The notes under the pieces were generated by a model. That model did no database searches. It was not told where the DNA came from and saw nothing but the letters and a program-made list of their open reading frames with translations. Shown here in pieces: positions 1 to 10,811 of a stretch of 64,000 bases of DNA; within the stretch, counting starts at the first letter, position 1, and each line of letters opens with the position of its first letter. The DNA lies in the NCBI GenBank assembly GCA_022578965.1, contig MU400528.1, positions 432,898 to 496,897 of the forward strand, written 5' to 3'. The DNA comes from Xylaria sp. FL1777. Taxonomy: Eukaryota; Ascomycota; Sordariomycetes; Xylariales; Xylariaceae. A program made the position numbers and the translations under genes.

Positions 1-321
1 TGCGTGACGACAGAAAACCAGTTTCTTGTCCAGCAGTATCAACAGTACTTAGTGCTTATTCTTCTCGACCATAATGGTACTATGCAGTAGTAGTATAACT
101 ACCATTTTTAGCGATAAATAATAGGAACAGCCCAAGAGCTCGGACTAATTTGGAAATCAACGCACAACCTCAGTAATGTACCAATATCATAATCTGATGG
201 AATAATGCTGTTTTTTGGGGGGGGGGGGGGGGGGGGTTTTTTTTTTTTGTTTTTTTATTTTAAAATTTTTTAGTGCCCCCGTAAAAAATTCCAACCATTT
301 TTGACGGNNNNNNNNNNCAAC

Positions 322-377
<56 letters not shown>

Positions 378-770
378 GTCTTTTTGGTGTTTGTCTTTTC
401 AAAGTTGTAAGGTCCCCCGTAAACAATTCCCTCCAGTTTTCTCCGGTCTTGCGATAAATAGGACAGAACAAAACTCAACACGAGTCATACTACATTATGG
501 TATAGGTTAGCTACATATACATGTAAACAATTTTTTGGTCCCCCAAAAGTGCTTCTTGTTTTAGCCTAGGCTACTACCTTAGGCGTAAGTAGATACGACT
601 ACCTCCTACCTACTGTGCATGAAGCTGACATCAGAACAGTCGCAATCGCATACAGAGTGTATACTAGGTAACAGAATCTCCAAACCCCCAAGGCTCAAGA
701 CGGGCCCGTCAAGAGCCCGCTCGCCCGGCACCTTCGGAAGTGCAGACTAGTAGCGTCCGGGGCGACCTAG
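1..770. other. Non-coding left end with assembly gap
   Basis: No supportable gene. A poly-G run (217-236) followed by poly-T, ten Ns (308-317) and a 53-nt poly-C run (323-375) mark an unresolved homopolymer region, so sequence and length here are unreliable. Two diverged copies of a roughly 55-60 bp unit flank the gap (about 251-307 and 390-446); both contain a CCCCCGTAAA-type core and end in a CGG. The motif GCGATAAATA occurs at 111-120 and again at 451-460. Proline/glycine-rich reading frames here are homopolymer artefacts. Confidence 0.8.
308..317. other. Assembly gap (10 N)
   Basis: Ten undetermined bases between an AT-rich stretch and a 53-nt poly-C tract. Ten Ns is a conventional gap size, so the true distance is unknown. 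Confidence 0.98.
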
Positions 771-811
771 TACCGTAGCGCGCCAGGCCGGTTTTTTGAC
801 AAGGTGTTAGG
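771..811 (+). repeat. Left inverted repeat of the MITE
   Basis: 41 bp identical to the reverse complement of 1153-1193. It contains the GC-rich core GCGCGCCAGGCCGG followed by TTTTTTGACAAGG. Confidence 0.95.
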
Positions 812-1152
812 GAGACTTGTATTGCTAGATTTAGTTAGTCGATAAATGAGTGATGTTTGGAATAAGTAGTTAGTGCTACGTAGTTTGAAATGAAATACCT
901 TTACTTTAACAACTTGCGTTTTGTTTTTTTAGGTGTTAAGTATTCTTTTATGTAAAGAATTAAGTAGTTAATTCAACATCTTTTATTTCTGATCATCTTT
1001 ATTGTTGTAGTTTCCTTGGTTGATTCAAAATATACGTACTTGCCTACGAACTTCCAGCTTTAATCATAATGCCTGCTATCGCCCTTCGAACCGTAATTAG
1101 TTAGTGTGATCTGGCAGAAAATTATTAATCGTTTCTAGGGCTCAATATAACA

Positions 1153-1193
1153 CCTAACACCTTGTCAAAAAACCGGCCTGGCGCGCTACGGTA
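1153..1193 (-). repeat. Right inverted repeat of the MITE
   Basis: Perfect reverse complement of 771-811; see the element entry. Confidence 0.95.
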
Positions 1194-3807
1194 TGGGTAT
1201 TAAGTCAGCTTCATACCGTACCTGTTCGAGGTTGGCCAGATGCTCGAGAACAAACCGGAAGGCAACGAGCGCACGCGTCCAGCAAAATTGCGGAAAAGGA
1301 TTGTGGAGGCCAAGAATTCTCCAGTAATCTGATTGGCCCAGTTCTAGCCTCGTGTTCTTCCCTCCAATCATGTCTCATATTCTGTCCGTGAATGGGTAAA
1401 CCCGGAAGGTAGATCCCAGCAGCATCCCAGTCCAATCTGTCGGGATGGAGAACTTGGGGGGTGGGGTATTTTGACATGTGCCAGCCTCTGCCCAGGCTGC
1501 CCTATTGCCCTATGAGTACGTAGTACTTACCTACTGCGTAAGGTATTATAAGGTTACAGTACATAGATCAAAGAGGTACTCGCAAACATTGCGAACGATA
1601 TTACTAATGCCACGCACAATCCCATTTACAATGTTCATGCGCAATACCGATGCCGATACCAATACTATTATCGTTTATTTAACATGTGGGCGTTGAGGGG
1701 CAAATATATACTATTTTGGTCCAAGGGGCTTATGCTAACAATGAAAAGGGCCAGCTTACTCGTCCCAAGTCTCGTGCAATTGTGTCAAACTCGTCACTTA
1801 TCATGACCGACCTGTAACAGAATCTTTGAAACAAAAAAGGGGTACATCGAAAGAGACGAACACAGAAGGTGCCGTGTCACAATCACCCCTCCATAACGAT
1901 CAGTAGTGTAGAGTAAGTATACCTAGTAAGGGTCCTCGAGCTACTGAGTAACCCCTCGTTTCTTCAAAACACACACCAGGATCAACCCCGTTGAAGGACA
2001 TGGTGTCAAAATGTCGCGAGGTCAACCGGAACCATAACACCGTCCGCATGTAGAACAGGTCCTTCAAGCCAGATATACTATGAAAAAACAACTTGCCTAA
2101 ACGGTGTACAGATGTGTTCCATCGGGTTACAGCCGTTCCAACGAATACTAACAAATGCTAAACGAAAAGCCCCTCAAAGCGGGTAATGAGAACACCACCA
2201 CATTCGACCGAGATGCCGGTCATCCTACAGTACTTAGTATATACTACATTGCAAAGACGAGCTGCATATAGCTTAGTGTAGCTGATCAGTGCAGATCTAC
2301 CAGCTCACGCGACACTACTTCTCTCGAAGCGAGCCGAGCAGATTGCAAATCCTGCGCTACTCAGAAAATGGGGTATCTATGTAATCGGTCTCTAATCGGG
2401 TGTAGACTTGTCTCGTGCGAACTCATACAATCACCGAGCCCGAGGCCTTTCCTCCGCGTGCTATCGGGCCTACGGGGGGCACTTACAGGTTAGCTTCCCA
2501 GGTCGTCCACGTCACGATAGAGCCGGAGATCGGCCAGGAACGCGGGTCGCCGAGCAGAACACCGAGTAGCTACGGTTAATCTGGCTCGATCGTCGTTTGC
2601 TTATGTCATAGAAGCAGAGAGCAATCAATTACTGTGTATTCCAGTGTCGTTCGAATAAGCGACTCCCACAATACCCATCCTATCTCGTTCATGCCAAGAC
2701 TTTACCCCTAGTTAGCTGAATTAAGTCCACCTACATGTAAAAACATTACAGCTGCATTAGGTAGGTATCGTTTCGTCTCAAGTCCCGGGGCTAGTGCTGT
2801 CATTACCACGTTCCAGAAAGAACGAGAACATGTTTGAAAGCGCATCTCGTGAGTCCAGTCGGCATACGTACGATAATTCCTATACTCAAGACACGGTGAC
2901 TACGGTATGTTCATAGCGCCGTATTTGGTATTTGCACGGACTTGGTTTCAGGCAATACACCCCTTGTACCATTGATAGACAACTACAACATAGTAGCAAT
3001 CAATTGGTTGTTTTATTAGCTTCAAAATTACTATAGGGTTGCTTCAGATACCTACAGTAGTAGGCATATAGGATCATGACGCTCTTTGCGACTGACCCCG
3101 ATGACTGTGGAGCGGTCGACATTAACTGACTAAAGATCATTCGGGAGCCGAGGAGATATCGGGCTCGTTTAATGCTAAACCCGACAATGATCGTTTTCCC
3201 CCTTCTTTACAGATGAGACTATACCCTTCGTATTCACCAGGTTCGTCAAGATTGGAATAAAGAGAATACGGACATTGAATACGCAGAGGCTCAGGGGCTC
3301 CAATTTCTTGGGATCCTTGGTTATGTCCTGGCGCAGTATTATCACCCTATCAATCATGAAAAGGAATTCCGATCCATTTTACCACCAGAGTTGAAGTCTT
3401 GCCGCAGGAGTCCTTGCCCAGTGGTGGAAATCTAAATCTGTGACGTCCCAACCTGTCAAAAGATCTTTCAAATCACCACCCATCCGCAAAATAAATGGTG
3501 CGTTTGCGGACAGGGTGGAAGAAACCCGCCCAGAAAGTATCAAAAGACCGTGGATACATACCCCAAAAGCAGATGACCATCGATCGGCGAAGGTACATGC
3601 CAATCAAGCAAAGCATTATCTCCCAGGTCGAAATAGGACATCGTAATCTTCCAAGAATTCTGCTCTCTTCATCATTAGCAGTATAGTTGTGAGCGTTACA
3701 GCTTCGAATCGTTGGGTATCAAAATCTGTATATGGCAGTTTTCATTGTACCCCTGCCCAGAGAAAAGGGGCATTTTCTCAAACTTATTACTAGGCAAGGA
3801 GCCAAAA
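1194..3807. other. Gene-poor stretch
   Basis: No gene I can support in 2.6 kb. Several weak minus-strand open stretches exist (about 1186-1477, 2440-2600, 3175-3357 and 3379-3690). Their frames change repeatedly and end in stops, and none matches a family I recognise. A GC-rich patch at about 2420-2600, reading minus, ends in an AACCT|GTAAGT donor-like site and may be a relict exon. These may be old gene debris or chance. Confidence 0.5.
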
Positions 3808-4728
3808 TCAGAGTTCTGGGTTCTGTTTGAGATACTCTTGCAAAGGCGTCCCCTTCACCCCCAGCCTGTCATTATCAAACGGGCCAGGTGCCCATGTGCC
3901 ATCGATCATGAATAACACATAGAAGTAGCCGATGTAATCCCACATGGTAGTCGGATGGCTCCGAGCGCGCCCAGCCAAGGCCTTCTCCCGTAGTTCCTCC
4001 ACTGAGCCAGCCCGTTCAGCTTTCACCGGAACCCCGCGGACTTGTCCATAAATCCTCGCAATGTCCTCCAGACTATCATAGCCCGAGCATACGGTCCAGA
4101 AGCCGCCATCTACAGCATCCTGCCGTTCCACAATGGCGGCGGCAAACTCGGCTGCGTCGGCCTCGCTCGTCCACTGCCACTTGTAGTCCGCGTCGCCCCA
4201 TATCTCGACGCGCTTGCCCTCGTGGTCCCAGACGCCATGGTTCTCCGGCGAGAAGGACACGCGCCCCGGCGCCGAGAAGAGGACCTCGGCCAGGATCCCC
4301 GAGAAGATGAAGTGCGGGCGCACGGTCGACGTTAGCTCCGCTAGCCGCCGGAAGCAGTGGTACGGGTCGTAGCTCTCATGGTCGCCCAGGGCTTGCCGTC
4401 GCCAGTCGCAGTTCCAGCTCGCCGAGACGTAGATGTGCGCGCCGCTGCGCTCCGCCGCCCGCAGAAGGAACAGTTGTCCCTCGACCTGGAGCTCCGGGGT
4501 CCCGTTGTACGCGCATATGACGGCGTCGACGCCCGCACACGCTGCCTCGATGGCCGGGACGTCGTAGTACGTGCTGCTCTTAACGAATTTCTCGAGCTGC
4601 GCTATCGTTGCGGCGGAGAGCTTTTCTGGATTGCGTGCTAAGGCTCGTACTTGGTGGCCGCGCCTCAGAAGACTTTCGACTATCTTCTGGCCGATGTTGC
4701 CTGTTGCGCCGGCTACGAGGACAAGCAT
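3808..4728 (-). CDS. NmrA-like / isoflavone-reductase-like NAD(P)-binding protein
   Basis: Single-exon gene of 306 aa. The N-terminus carries the Rossmann dinucleotide motif GATGNIGQ (residues 7-14) immediately after the first beta strand, followed by RRGHQVRALARNP, the usual NADP-contact loop of NmrA/isoflavone-reductase-like atypical short-chain dehydrogenases. Length and layout fit fungal members, which reduce aromatic ethers or small metabolites, or act as redox sensors like NmrA. The substrate cannot be told from sequence. The C-terminal half has the WTSEADAAEFAAAIV segment typical of these proteins. It starts at ATG 4728. It is transcribed in the same direction as the downstream aldo-keto reductase but about 740 bp separates them, so co-regulation is only a possibility. 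Cytosolic; no signal peptide seen. Confidence 0.85.
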   Translation of the reverse strand: MLVLVAGATGNIGQKIVESLLRRGHQVRALARNPEKLSAATIAQLEKFVKSSTYYDVPAIEAACAGVDAVICAYNGTPELQVEGQLFLLRAAERSGAHIYVSASWNCDWRRQALGDHESYDPYHCFRRLAELTSTVRPHFIFSGILAEVLFSAPGRVSFSPENHGVWDHEGKRVEIWGDADYKWQWTSEADAAEFAAAIVERQDAVDGGFWTVCSGYDSLEDIARIYGQVRGVPVKAERAGSVEELREKALAGRARSHPTTMWDYIGYFYVLFMIDGTWAPGPFDNDRLGVKGTPLQEYLKQNPEL

Positions 4729-5469
4729 CTTGCTGGGGTGAAGAAGGCTGGTGATACAAGCCTCACTTCATGGTGTGTGTCTCTAACACAATGAGATGAC
4801 GGCTCCTGTGCAGGTAGTCAAATTGTACTACCCATCCTCGCCGGGACGGGTAGTTAATCCGTTTACGTTGTGTACACGTATATATCGTATCATGTAACGT
4901 CGGCCTTAATATCGATTTCTAATCCAGGAACACCGGGCCCGCCCGGAGATTTACATGGGATGATATATGCAGCTACTCACCGTCTCGAAATACCCTGGAT
5001 TACCCCGCGCAACGAACTCTCTATTTCCGTACTTCTTGTCCTTCTCAACCGGGATCTGCGGGATTTGGTCTGTTCGCATCGGCAGTTCTTTGCTATGAAG
5101 GAAGACTAATAGTCTCGGTAGCGTTTGCATACTTCAGCTCCTTCTCCGCATTCATGAAGACGCCGACACAAGCGAATACAGATGTAGATATGTCTTGGTG
5201 TAGCCAGTTATCTCAACACCGTTTCGTTTGACCCTCATTGCACAACGCGAGGATAGCCGACCATAATTGTAACACCAACTTAATTCAGGTATAATAAAAC
5301 ATACTGTAGTTACATTATCAACGTATTGTATACTCAACTTGACACTATCGTCTTGTTTAAACTTCCGTTCAATGCAAAAGGTATTGAGAGCACTTTGAAT
5401 TGACTACTGGAAGACCTTCAAATAACGACAGACCAGAGCAGTGTATTGGCCTTCTCTTTTTTTTCTTTC
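4729..5469. other. Intergenic, nothing recognised
   Basis: 741 bp between the 3' end of the aldo-keto reductase and the start of the NmrA-like gene. Reading frames are short and unrelated to known families. It should contain the NmrA-like promoter and the reductase 3' end. Confidence 0.6.
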
Positions 5470-6885
5470 TCAAGGCGCCGGCACACCAGTTTTGTAATTT
5501 CCGTACCAGCTGGTCATGATTCCTAATAATCAGTGGTCAGTTAATGTTACCGCTACTACCGAAAACACATCGGCAGCGAAAGGGAAAAGAGAAAAAGAAT
5601 GAAACGTCGAAAGAACTTACCCATTCCCGGGCCCTGGTGAATTTTCTGGCTGCCTAGAGTCCTAAGTCTCTCAATCTCCTGTGGTTCCAGCTTGAATCCC
5701 AGCACATTCTTCAAGTAACCCCGTAAGCGGTCCGCCTTACGGCTTGTGGTGACCGCTGCAATGTTTTGGTCTAGAACCCATCGTAGCGCAATATCGCCCT
5801 CTGAGACGCCATACTTGCTGGCGAGCTCCGCGTACGCCTCGTCTGCAGGACCAGGACGGGCCGCCGTGAGAGCCGTGAGCGGCGAGTAGGCGCTAAGGGC
5901 GATGCCTTTCTTGCGGCAGTAATCCACCACGTCGCGCTGCTGCCAATACGGGTGGAATTCGATCTGGTTGATGGCTGGTACGACCTTGGCGGTCTTGAAG
6001 ATGATCTCAAAGTCCTCTACTTCGAAGTTGGAGACGCCGATAGATCGTGTCTTACCGGCGGCTTGAACGGCCTCCACTACGACAATCGGTTATTAGCAGG
6101 TCTATTGCTTCCCAGTGAGATGAGTAGCGTGTAATACACGGCGCAGAGATGACAATGCCGACATGCATGAGTCAGGGTGTACAAATGCCGTCACTACGAG
6201 TCTTCCAAGATTCTAACGATACCACCGTGAGGGCGGACGGGTCTCAAAAAAGACTACTCACTCTGCGTCCAGATCTTCTGCAAGCCTTCCGGCGAACCGG
6301 CTGCGAAGGGTATGTGTACTAAGTACAGATCAATATAGTCGACGCCGAGACTTGAGAGCGAGGTGTTGAGCGCCGCGGCTACATCCTGGTCTATGGTCCC
6401 GACTACCTTGGTGGTGATGTAGAGCTTCGAACGGTCGATTCCCGAAGCCTTTATACCAGCACCCACACCGGTTTCATTCTTATAGCCTAGGAGATATGAG
6501 TGAGGACGTGTCGCTTATGGCGATAATGGGATTTATGCGATGGGACAACATACATTCTGCACTATCAAGGTGGTAATAACCACTCTCAATGGCCAAGGTT
6601 GCAGCTTTGCTTATATCATCGTCTTTGCCGCCGAAGTTTGCAGTACCAAAGCCATCTTTGGGGCAAGGGAGTCAGCAACTAATCTTTGTTCCATTCTAAG
6701 TCATGTCTACGAGACTTCACGCTCCAAGACACCGTTCTAGCTAGACCAAGAATCCGATCATACTCACAAGATAGCTGTAGTTGTAGAGCCCATGCGTTAG
6801 TGAGTGGAAGTTAATGCGGGGTGATGATACCTACCACCGGGATCTCATTGCCATCGTTCAACTTCAGCGAGGGAATAGAGCCCAT
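5470..6885 (-). CDS. Aldo-keto reductase, six exons including a 7-nt microexon
   Basis: Exons in transcript order: 6885-6835, 6774-6768, 6655-6554, 6486-6262, 6076-5621, 5522-5470, giving 297 aa. Introns are 60, 112, 67, 185 and 98 nt with GT donors and AG acceptors. The protein is an NADPH-dependent aldo-keto reductase with a TIM barrel. The start LNDGNEIPV is the family beta-hairpin. The catalytic tetrad is visible as Asp and Tyr in HLDSAECYKNE, Lys in ITTKV and His in LVHIP. RSIGVSNF is the family signature. It probably reduces small aldehydes or ketones in the cytosol; the substrate is unknown. The 7-nt exon (6768-6774) restores the frame and supplies L-S-Y, giving IPVLSYGFGTAN, the expected AKR segment. 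The alternative single-intron model needs a poor GTATCA donor and gives IPVVDGFGTAN. The end of the protein, after a final intron, is GVPAP. Confidence 0.88.
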
Positions 6886-7459
6886 TGTGAGAGACACTGA
6901 TCGATCTTGTTGAATAGCGGTTGGTTTGTTTGTTGGTTGGATTGTCTCCCTTTCCGGTTGGTTAGAAGATCTATAGTTATACTAGGTATATTCTGTAACC
7001 AAATATGGTGGTGTTTTGGTAGCAATACTACCGGTTTTATATCGGTGTTGACGCAATTGATCACTATTTTTGGCCGATCCGACGAGCCGAGTCAATGCAA
7101 CCTATACGAGTTACTGCTTATGTCCTATGTAATACGGGCACTCAGCGGTCGGGACTCTTGAATTGATTCGTCTAAATGGAAACCCCATACCGTATCCTTC
7201 CATGAACATCGCCACTAAGAAGATCAAGAGACCTGAAAAGCTAGAGAGAGGAGGCCTCGCTGAGTGCTAGAGAGTCTCACGTGCCTTCAAATCATGTTAA
7301 TACCATGCTCGAGACTTGGAATTTGCAAATGGCAACATGTATGCTCTGGTCTTGCTGCTTGTCTATTCGGTTTTCTGCCGGGTCCTCCGGAGCAGTAACC
7401 TTAGTGTATGAGCACTCCGATAAGTCCACGGCCTAGGACAAGTCGGGTTCGTGAAGGTA
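6886..7459. other. Intergenic upstream of the aldo-keto reductase
   Basis: No gene seen. Contains the aldo-keto reductase promoter and short chance reading frames only. Confidence 0.55.
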
Positions 7460-8430
7460 AATCTAGCGCCGGCAACCGCCGATTACGACACGGCAGCCAT
7501 CTAAGTCATTAGTAAGGAGATTTGTTGTGAAATACTCCGAGGAGCTAGCCTCCTTTGAAAGACGCGTGTTGGTCGGGGTGTGTAATGAGCCTACCCAGGC
7601 CATACAATGCTGGCTCAATGTGAAATCTCCTATTAGGCTATTATCATGTGAAATAGAAGGGCGGGAGTAGATTTCCATGGGTTGATAGTAGCCTCCCAAC
7701 AGAAGTTACATGGGCTCCAGGGGAGTTTTGGAATGCCCCTTGAAGAGAGTGAGCTCAGGATCGTACTTCAGTGTCTAGAGTTAGTATCTATATACTCTGA
7801 ACATCTCAGCATTCTGGAAGCACGCAGATCGTCTGAGCTGTGGACGTCTGGGGAAAAGGTGGCCGCAAAAATAGAAGACAATCTCTTCGTGGTTTACTTA
7901 CCTTGACATATGTACCCTCGTGGACTGACTCGCAGATATTGATAAGCCTTCTCTAATGCCGTATTTGGGCTCTATCGACTCGCAGAAGGCCTGATACTTA
8001 TTATGTGGTCCATAGTTCTGTCGAGATTCCTAAACTCTCCGTCCTCTGGCAGAAATCTTCGTACGATTCATTTAGTTTCGACATGAAGTAGTATTTTTCA
8101 TCTGCGGCCTCCACGAGTTCACTCCAGCGCTATCATCTTCTCTCCTACGTAGTTCGAAGACGCACTAGTGGCCCCGATCGCATAACTGTCTAGGTTCGAA
8201 AGAGTTGGTAGGGAAAGAATCTTCCTGTAGGTCAGTAAAAGATTCGGAGATTTCCTCCCTACGAGGTATTTCTTGGATGCCGGGTTCTTGCTGTCTCCTG
8301 AATTTGAGAAACTTGGGGATTTCATACATTACCTAGTCTTCTCTAACCACGATACATCGTATGTTACCTGTTTCAAGGACTGTAATGCAGCGTCCAAGTA
8401 CCCAGGTAGAGTAAACATTCACCAACGACG
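7460..8430 (-). pseudogene. Decayed protein gene, family not recognised
   Basis: On the minus strand several protein-like open stretches follow one another but change frame and hit stops. In order they are: a segment with YLDAALQSLKQ (about 8401-8367), one with EIPKFLKFRRQQEP (about 8320-8165), one with RWSELVEAADEKYYFMSKL (about 8131-8003), and one with NKYQAFCESIEPKYGIREG (about 8015-7903). The last ends at a good donor, GTAAGT at 7901, with TACTAACTCTAG ending at 7775, so a 127-nt intron seems preserved. After it the reading soon stops. The charged composition and surviving splice signals argue for a real ancestral gene. The family is unknown to me, and sequencing error is an alternative explanation for some frame changes. 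Confidence 0.4.
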
Positions 8431-9137
8431 ATGCTCTAGAATTGGACGTGAGCAATCAGGCTAACCCTTACTATATTGTTGTATTGCAGGCTTTTTTCTT
8501 CCCTCTATTGAGAAAGCGCCGCAGGAGACTTTCTAGTGTTGGCTATCTATCCGAACATTAGATATCCATTGACGTGAACAGCCCCTACAACACGGCCATT
8601 GGCTCATAACCGGACTCGGGCTCACCTTTTTCTACTGATTAATATCAGGGTATAACACAGTAGGTACTATGGTACCTAAGTAAGGTTGATTTAACCTACC
8701 CGAAGCTGAGGCACAGGTGAAAGTGGTTTCTACTTCCTCAGTTAACCTTGATGTACCTACCTGGTACCTACCGAGCCTAGGCAGCCGGAAACCCCCACCA
8801 CAATGGGGTGTGACGTCGCGCTGATAAGACCTGATAAGGCGATAATAGGCCCAATGACCCTGTAGGTTCTTCAGACAGACCGCAAGCTTCGAGCTCTTTC
8901 ATCAAATCATTCACACCACTACTACCATCTCTCCTTGCTGTGAATAGGCCTTGAAGCCCCGAACATCGGGCAGAACATGTCATGATATAGCCGGCTTTAA
9001 TAGATCATGCCCAGGTCCCCCCTTTGAGACACACTAGTTTCACTTCAGCCGACGTATACACATCACAAGTAACCTACGTATCTACCTAGTCCACGGCCGC
9101 GTCCATCGAAGACAAACCCGCCGAGTCATCCTTCACT
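8431..9137. other. Intergenic, nothing recognised
   Basis: About 700 bp upstream of the CHMP7-like gene. Contains several GGTACCTA/TAGGTAC copies of the short motif found elsewhere in this window. No gene seen. Confidence 0.6.
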
Positions 9138-10640
9138 ATGAGTGAGCTCCTTGATTATCTACTACATCATGATCAGAACTTTCGAAAGTGAGTACTGTAC
9201 TGTCTATCGTCTACCGCGTGTTTCACATGCTAATCAGAACACCTGCCTCGCAATAGAGCTCGTCTTCCCGCCCTTTACTCCGATTTCCGCTCCCAACGGA
9301 CCTTAAACCCCGATGGCTTCGATGCCAACGTATCCGCCTGGAAGCGTGGCCTGTCTAACGCTGCATTAGCCGGCTATGCGCCTTCCAGATCACCCATGCG
9401 AAACCACCTGACTCTCGAACTAGACGATGCCTTACTCCGCGCCCTCGAGAGCAAACAGTTTGGCCGTCCGCTAGCCCTGGGCACGGTTCTACAAGAAGCA
9501 CTTGCGGGTGGGGAGATGATCCCGCTACCGCAGTTTCTGAAGGTGACCCAGAGCATATACCACAAATCATGGGGGCAAATACCGTGGGCCATGGCAGGGT
9601 GGGCCCTACGACAGATCGGGCTGTCGGGCGGACCAGGCGATAACATGCCCAAAGGCCAGGTAGTTGTTGTTCTTCAGAATCTAGAGGTGGTTGCGAAAGC
9701 CTTCTCTGACGCTACGGGGGGCCGCATAGCACCGTTCGAGCGGATATTCTCGCGGACGCATTTTCAGCGGACCTTTGAGGCCAACTTGTTAGACGGGCAG
9801 AGGCTATCGGATAACGACTTCGACGTCCTCGTCAAATTCCTGTCGAGGGACAGGGAGGTGCTCGCGACGGACGGGAACACGATCAAGATTCGAGACCCCA
9901 ATGAGACGGCGACCATATCAGACGAGGACTCCGCCATTGCGTCTCTCAAGGAGCTCATGGAGAAACTGACGCGCCAAACCGAGTTGCTGAGCCGTCGTGT
10001 CGACGAGCTAAGCCTAGCTGCTCTTGACGCGGTCCGTAGGAAGAACCGTGTCTCGGCGCTTGCGGCGCTCAAGTCGAAGAAACTGACCGAGAATAACCTT
10101 GCGACGCGTCATGCGACACTGAACCAGCTCGAAGAGGTAGCTGCAAAAATCCAACAAGCGGCAGACAACTTCCAGCTTGTTCGCGTCATGGAGTCGAGCA
10201 CAGGCGTGCTACGTAGTCTTAACGCGCAAGTCGGTGGCGCGGATAGAGTAGATGCCGTGCTAGATGATCTGCGAGAGCAGATGGGCCAGGTTGACGAGGT
10301 GGGTAATGTGATTGCTGAAGTCGGAGCGGGCGCCGCGGTTGTCGATGAAGGTGAAGTCGACGACGAGTTTGAGGCCATGCTCGCTGAGGAGCGGAAGAAA
10401 GAAGAGGAGGCAGAGCGCGTCAAGAAGGCAGCCCAGGAGGCAAACGAGGCCGAGGAGACGAGACGCAAACTGGCCGAGCTCGAGAAACTCGGTCCTACAC
10501 CTGCCACTCTTGCTTCGTTGGATGGAAACAATCGACCGCTCACGCCCGTCACGGCGGCGGCAAATGTTTTGGGTGGGATGCACTTAGACACGATAGACGA
10601 ACAGCGGAAAGAGGAGCCAGAGAAGATACTGGCCGAGTAA
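9138..10640 (+). CDS. SNF7-family ESCRT-III-related protein (CHMP7-like)
   Basis: Exons 9138-9187 and 9257-10640 (69-nt intron) give 477 aa. An earlier acceptor-like CAG at about 9238 would run into a stop, so the AATAG at 9252-9256 was chosen. The N-terminal half (LLDYLLHHDQNFRKARLPAL and the following winged-helix-like region, up to about residue 230) fits the ESCRT-II-like part of CHMP7. The C-terminal half is a long charged coiled coil with the SNF7 pattern: LKELMEKLTRQTELL, AALDAVRRKNRVSALAALKSKK, and an acidic DDEFEAMLAEERKKEEEAERVKK tail. Known CHMP7/Cmp7 proteins link ESCRT-III to the inner nuclear membrane protein Lem2 and help seal the nuclear envelope; that role here is inferred by family. 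Convergent with RAD18, whose 3' end lies 171 bp away. Confidence 0.85.
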
Positions 10641-10811
10641 TCTTTTTGTAACATACTTCCGCGTACATAATCTGAACAAACTAATATCCGTACCACCACG
10701 TGCGTCTGTCTATCTATCTACATGCATACGCACATACCCCGTATACAACTAAACTTTGTGTGTGAAATATTAGGCTTGCTATCGTGTCCTTTCCTCAGGT
10801 GAGCTGAGGGC

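Larger units (their letters stand above)
771..1193. mobile_element. MITE with 41-bp perfect terminal inverted repeats
   Basis: Positions 771-811 and 1153-1193 are perfect reverse complements over 41 bp, and the match stops exactly at the outer ends. Both outer ends are TA, so the simplest reading is a TA target-site duplication plus 39-bp inverted repeats beginning CCGTAGCGCG, as expected of Tc1/mariner or Fot1/pogo-type elements. The roughly 340-bp interior is AT-rich and has no transposase reading frame, so the element would be non-autonomous. The superfamily is inferred from the TA ends only. Confidence 0.85.

Noticed and set aside
187..510. Proline- and glycine-rich reading frames
   Set aside because: They arise from poly-G/poly-C runs and cross an N gap.
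1186..1477. Two minus-strand frames next to the MITE (RALVAFRFVLEHLANLEQ; AGIYLPGLPIHGQ)
   Set aside because: They overlap in different frames, and one runs into the MITE inverted repeat. They could be gene debris, but nothing supports a family.
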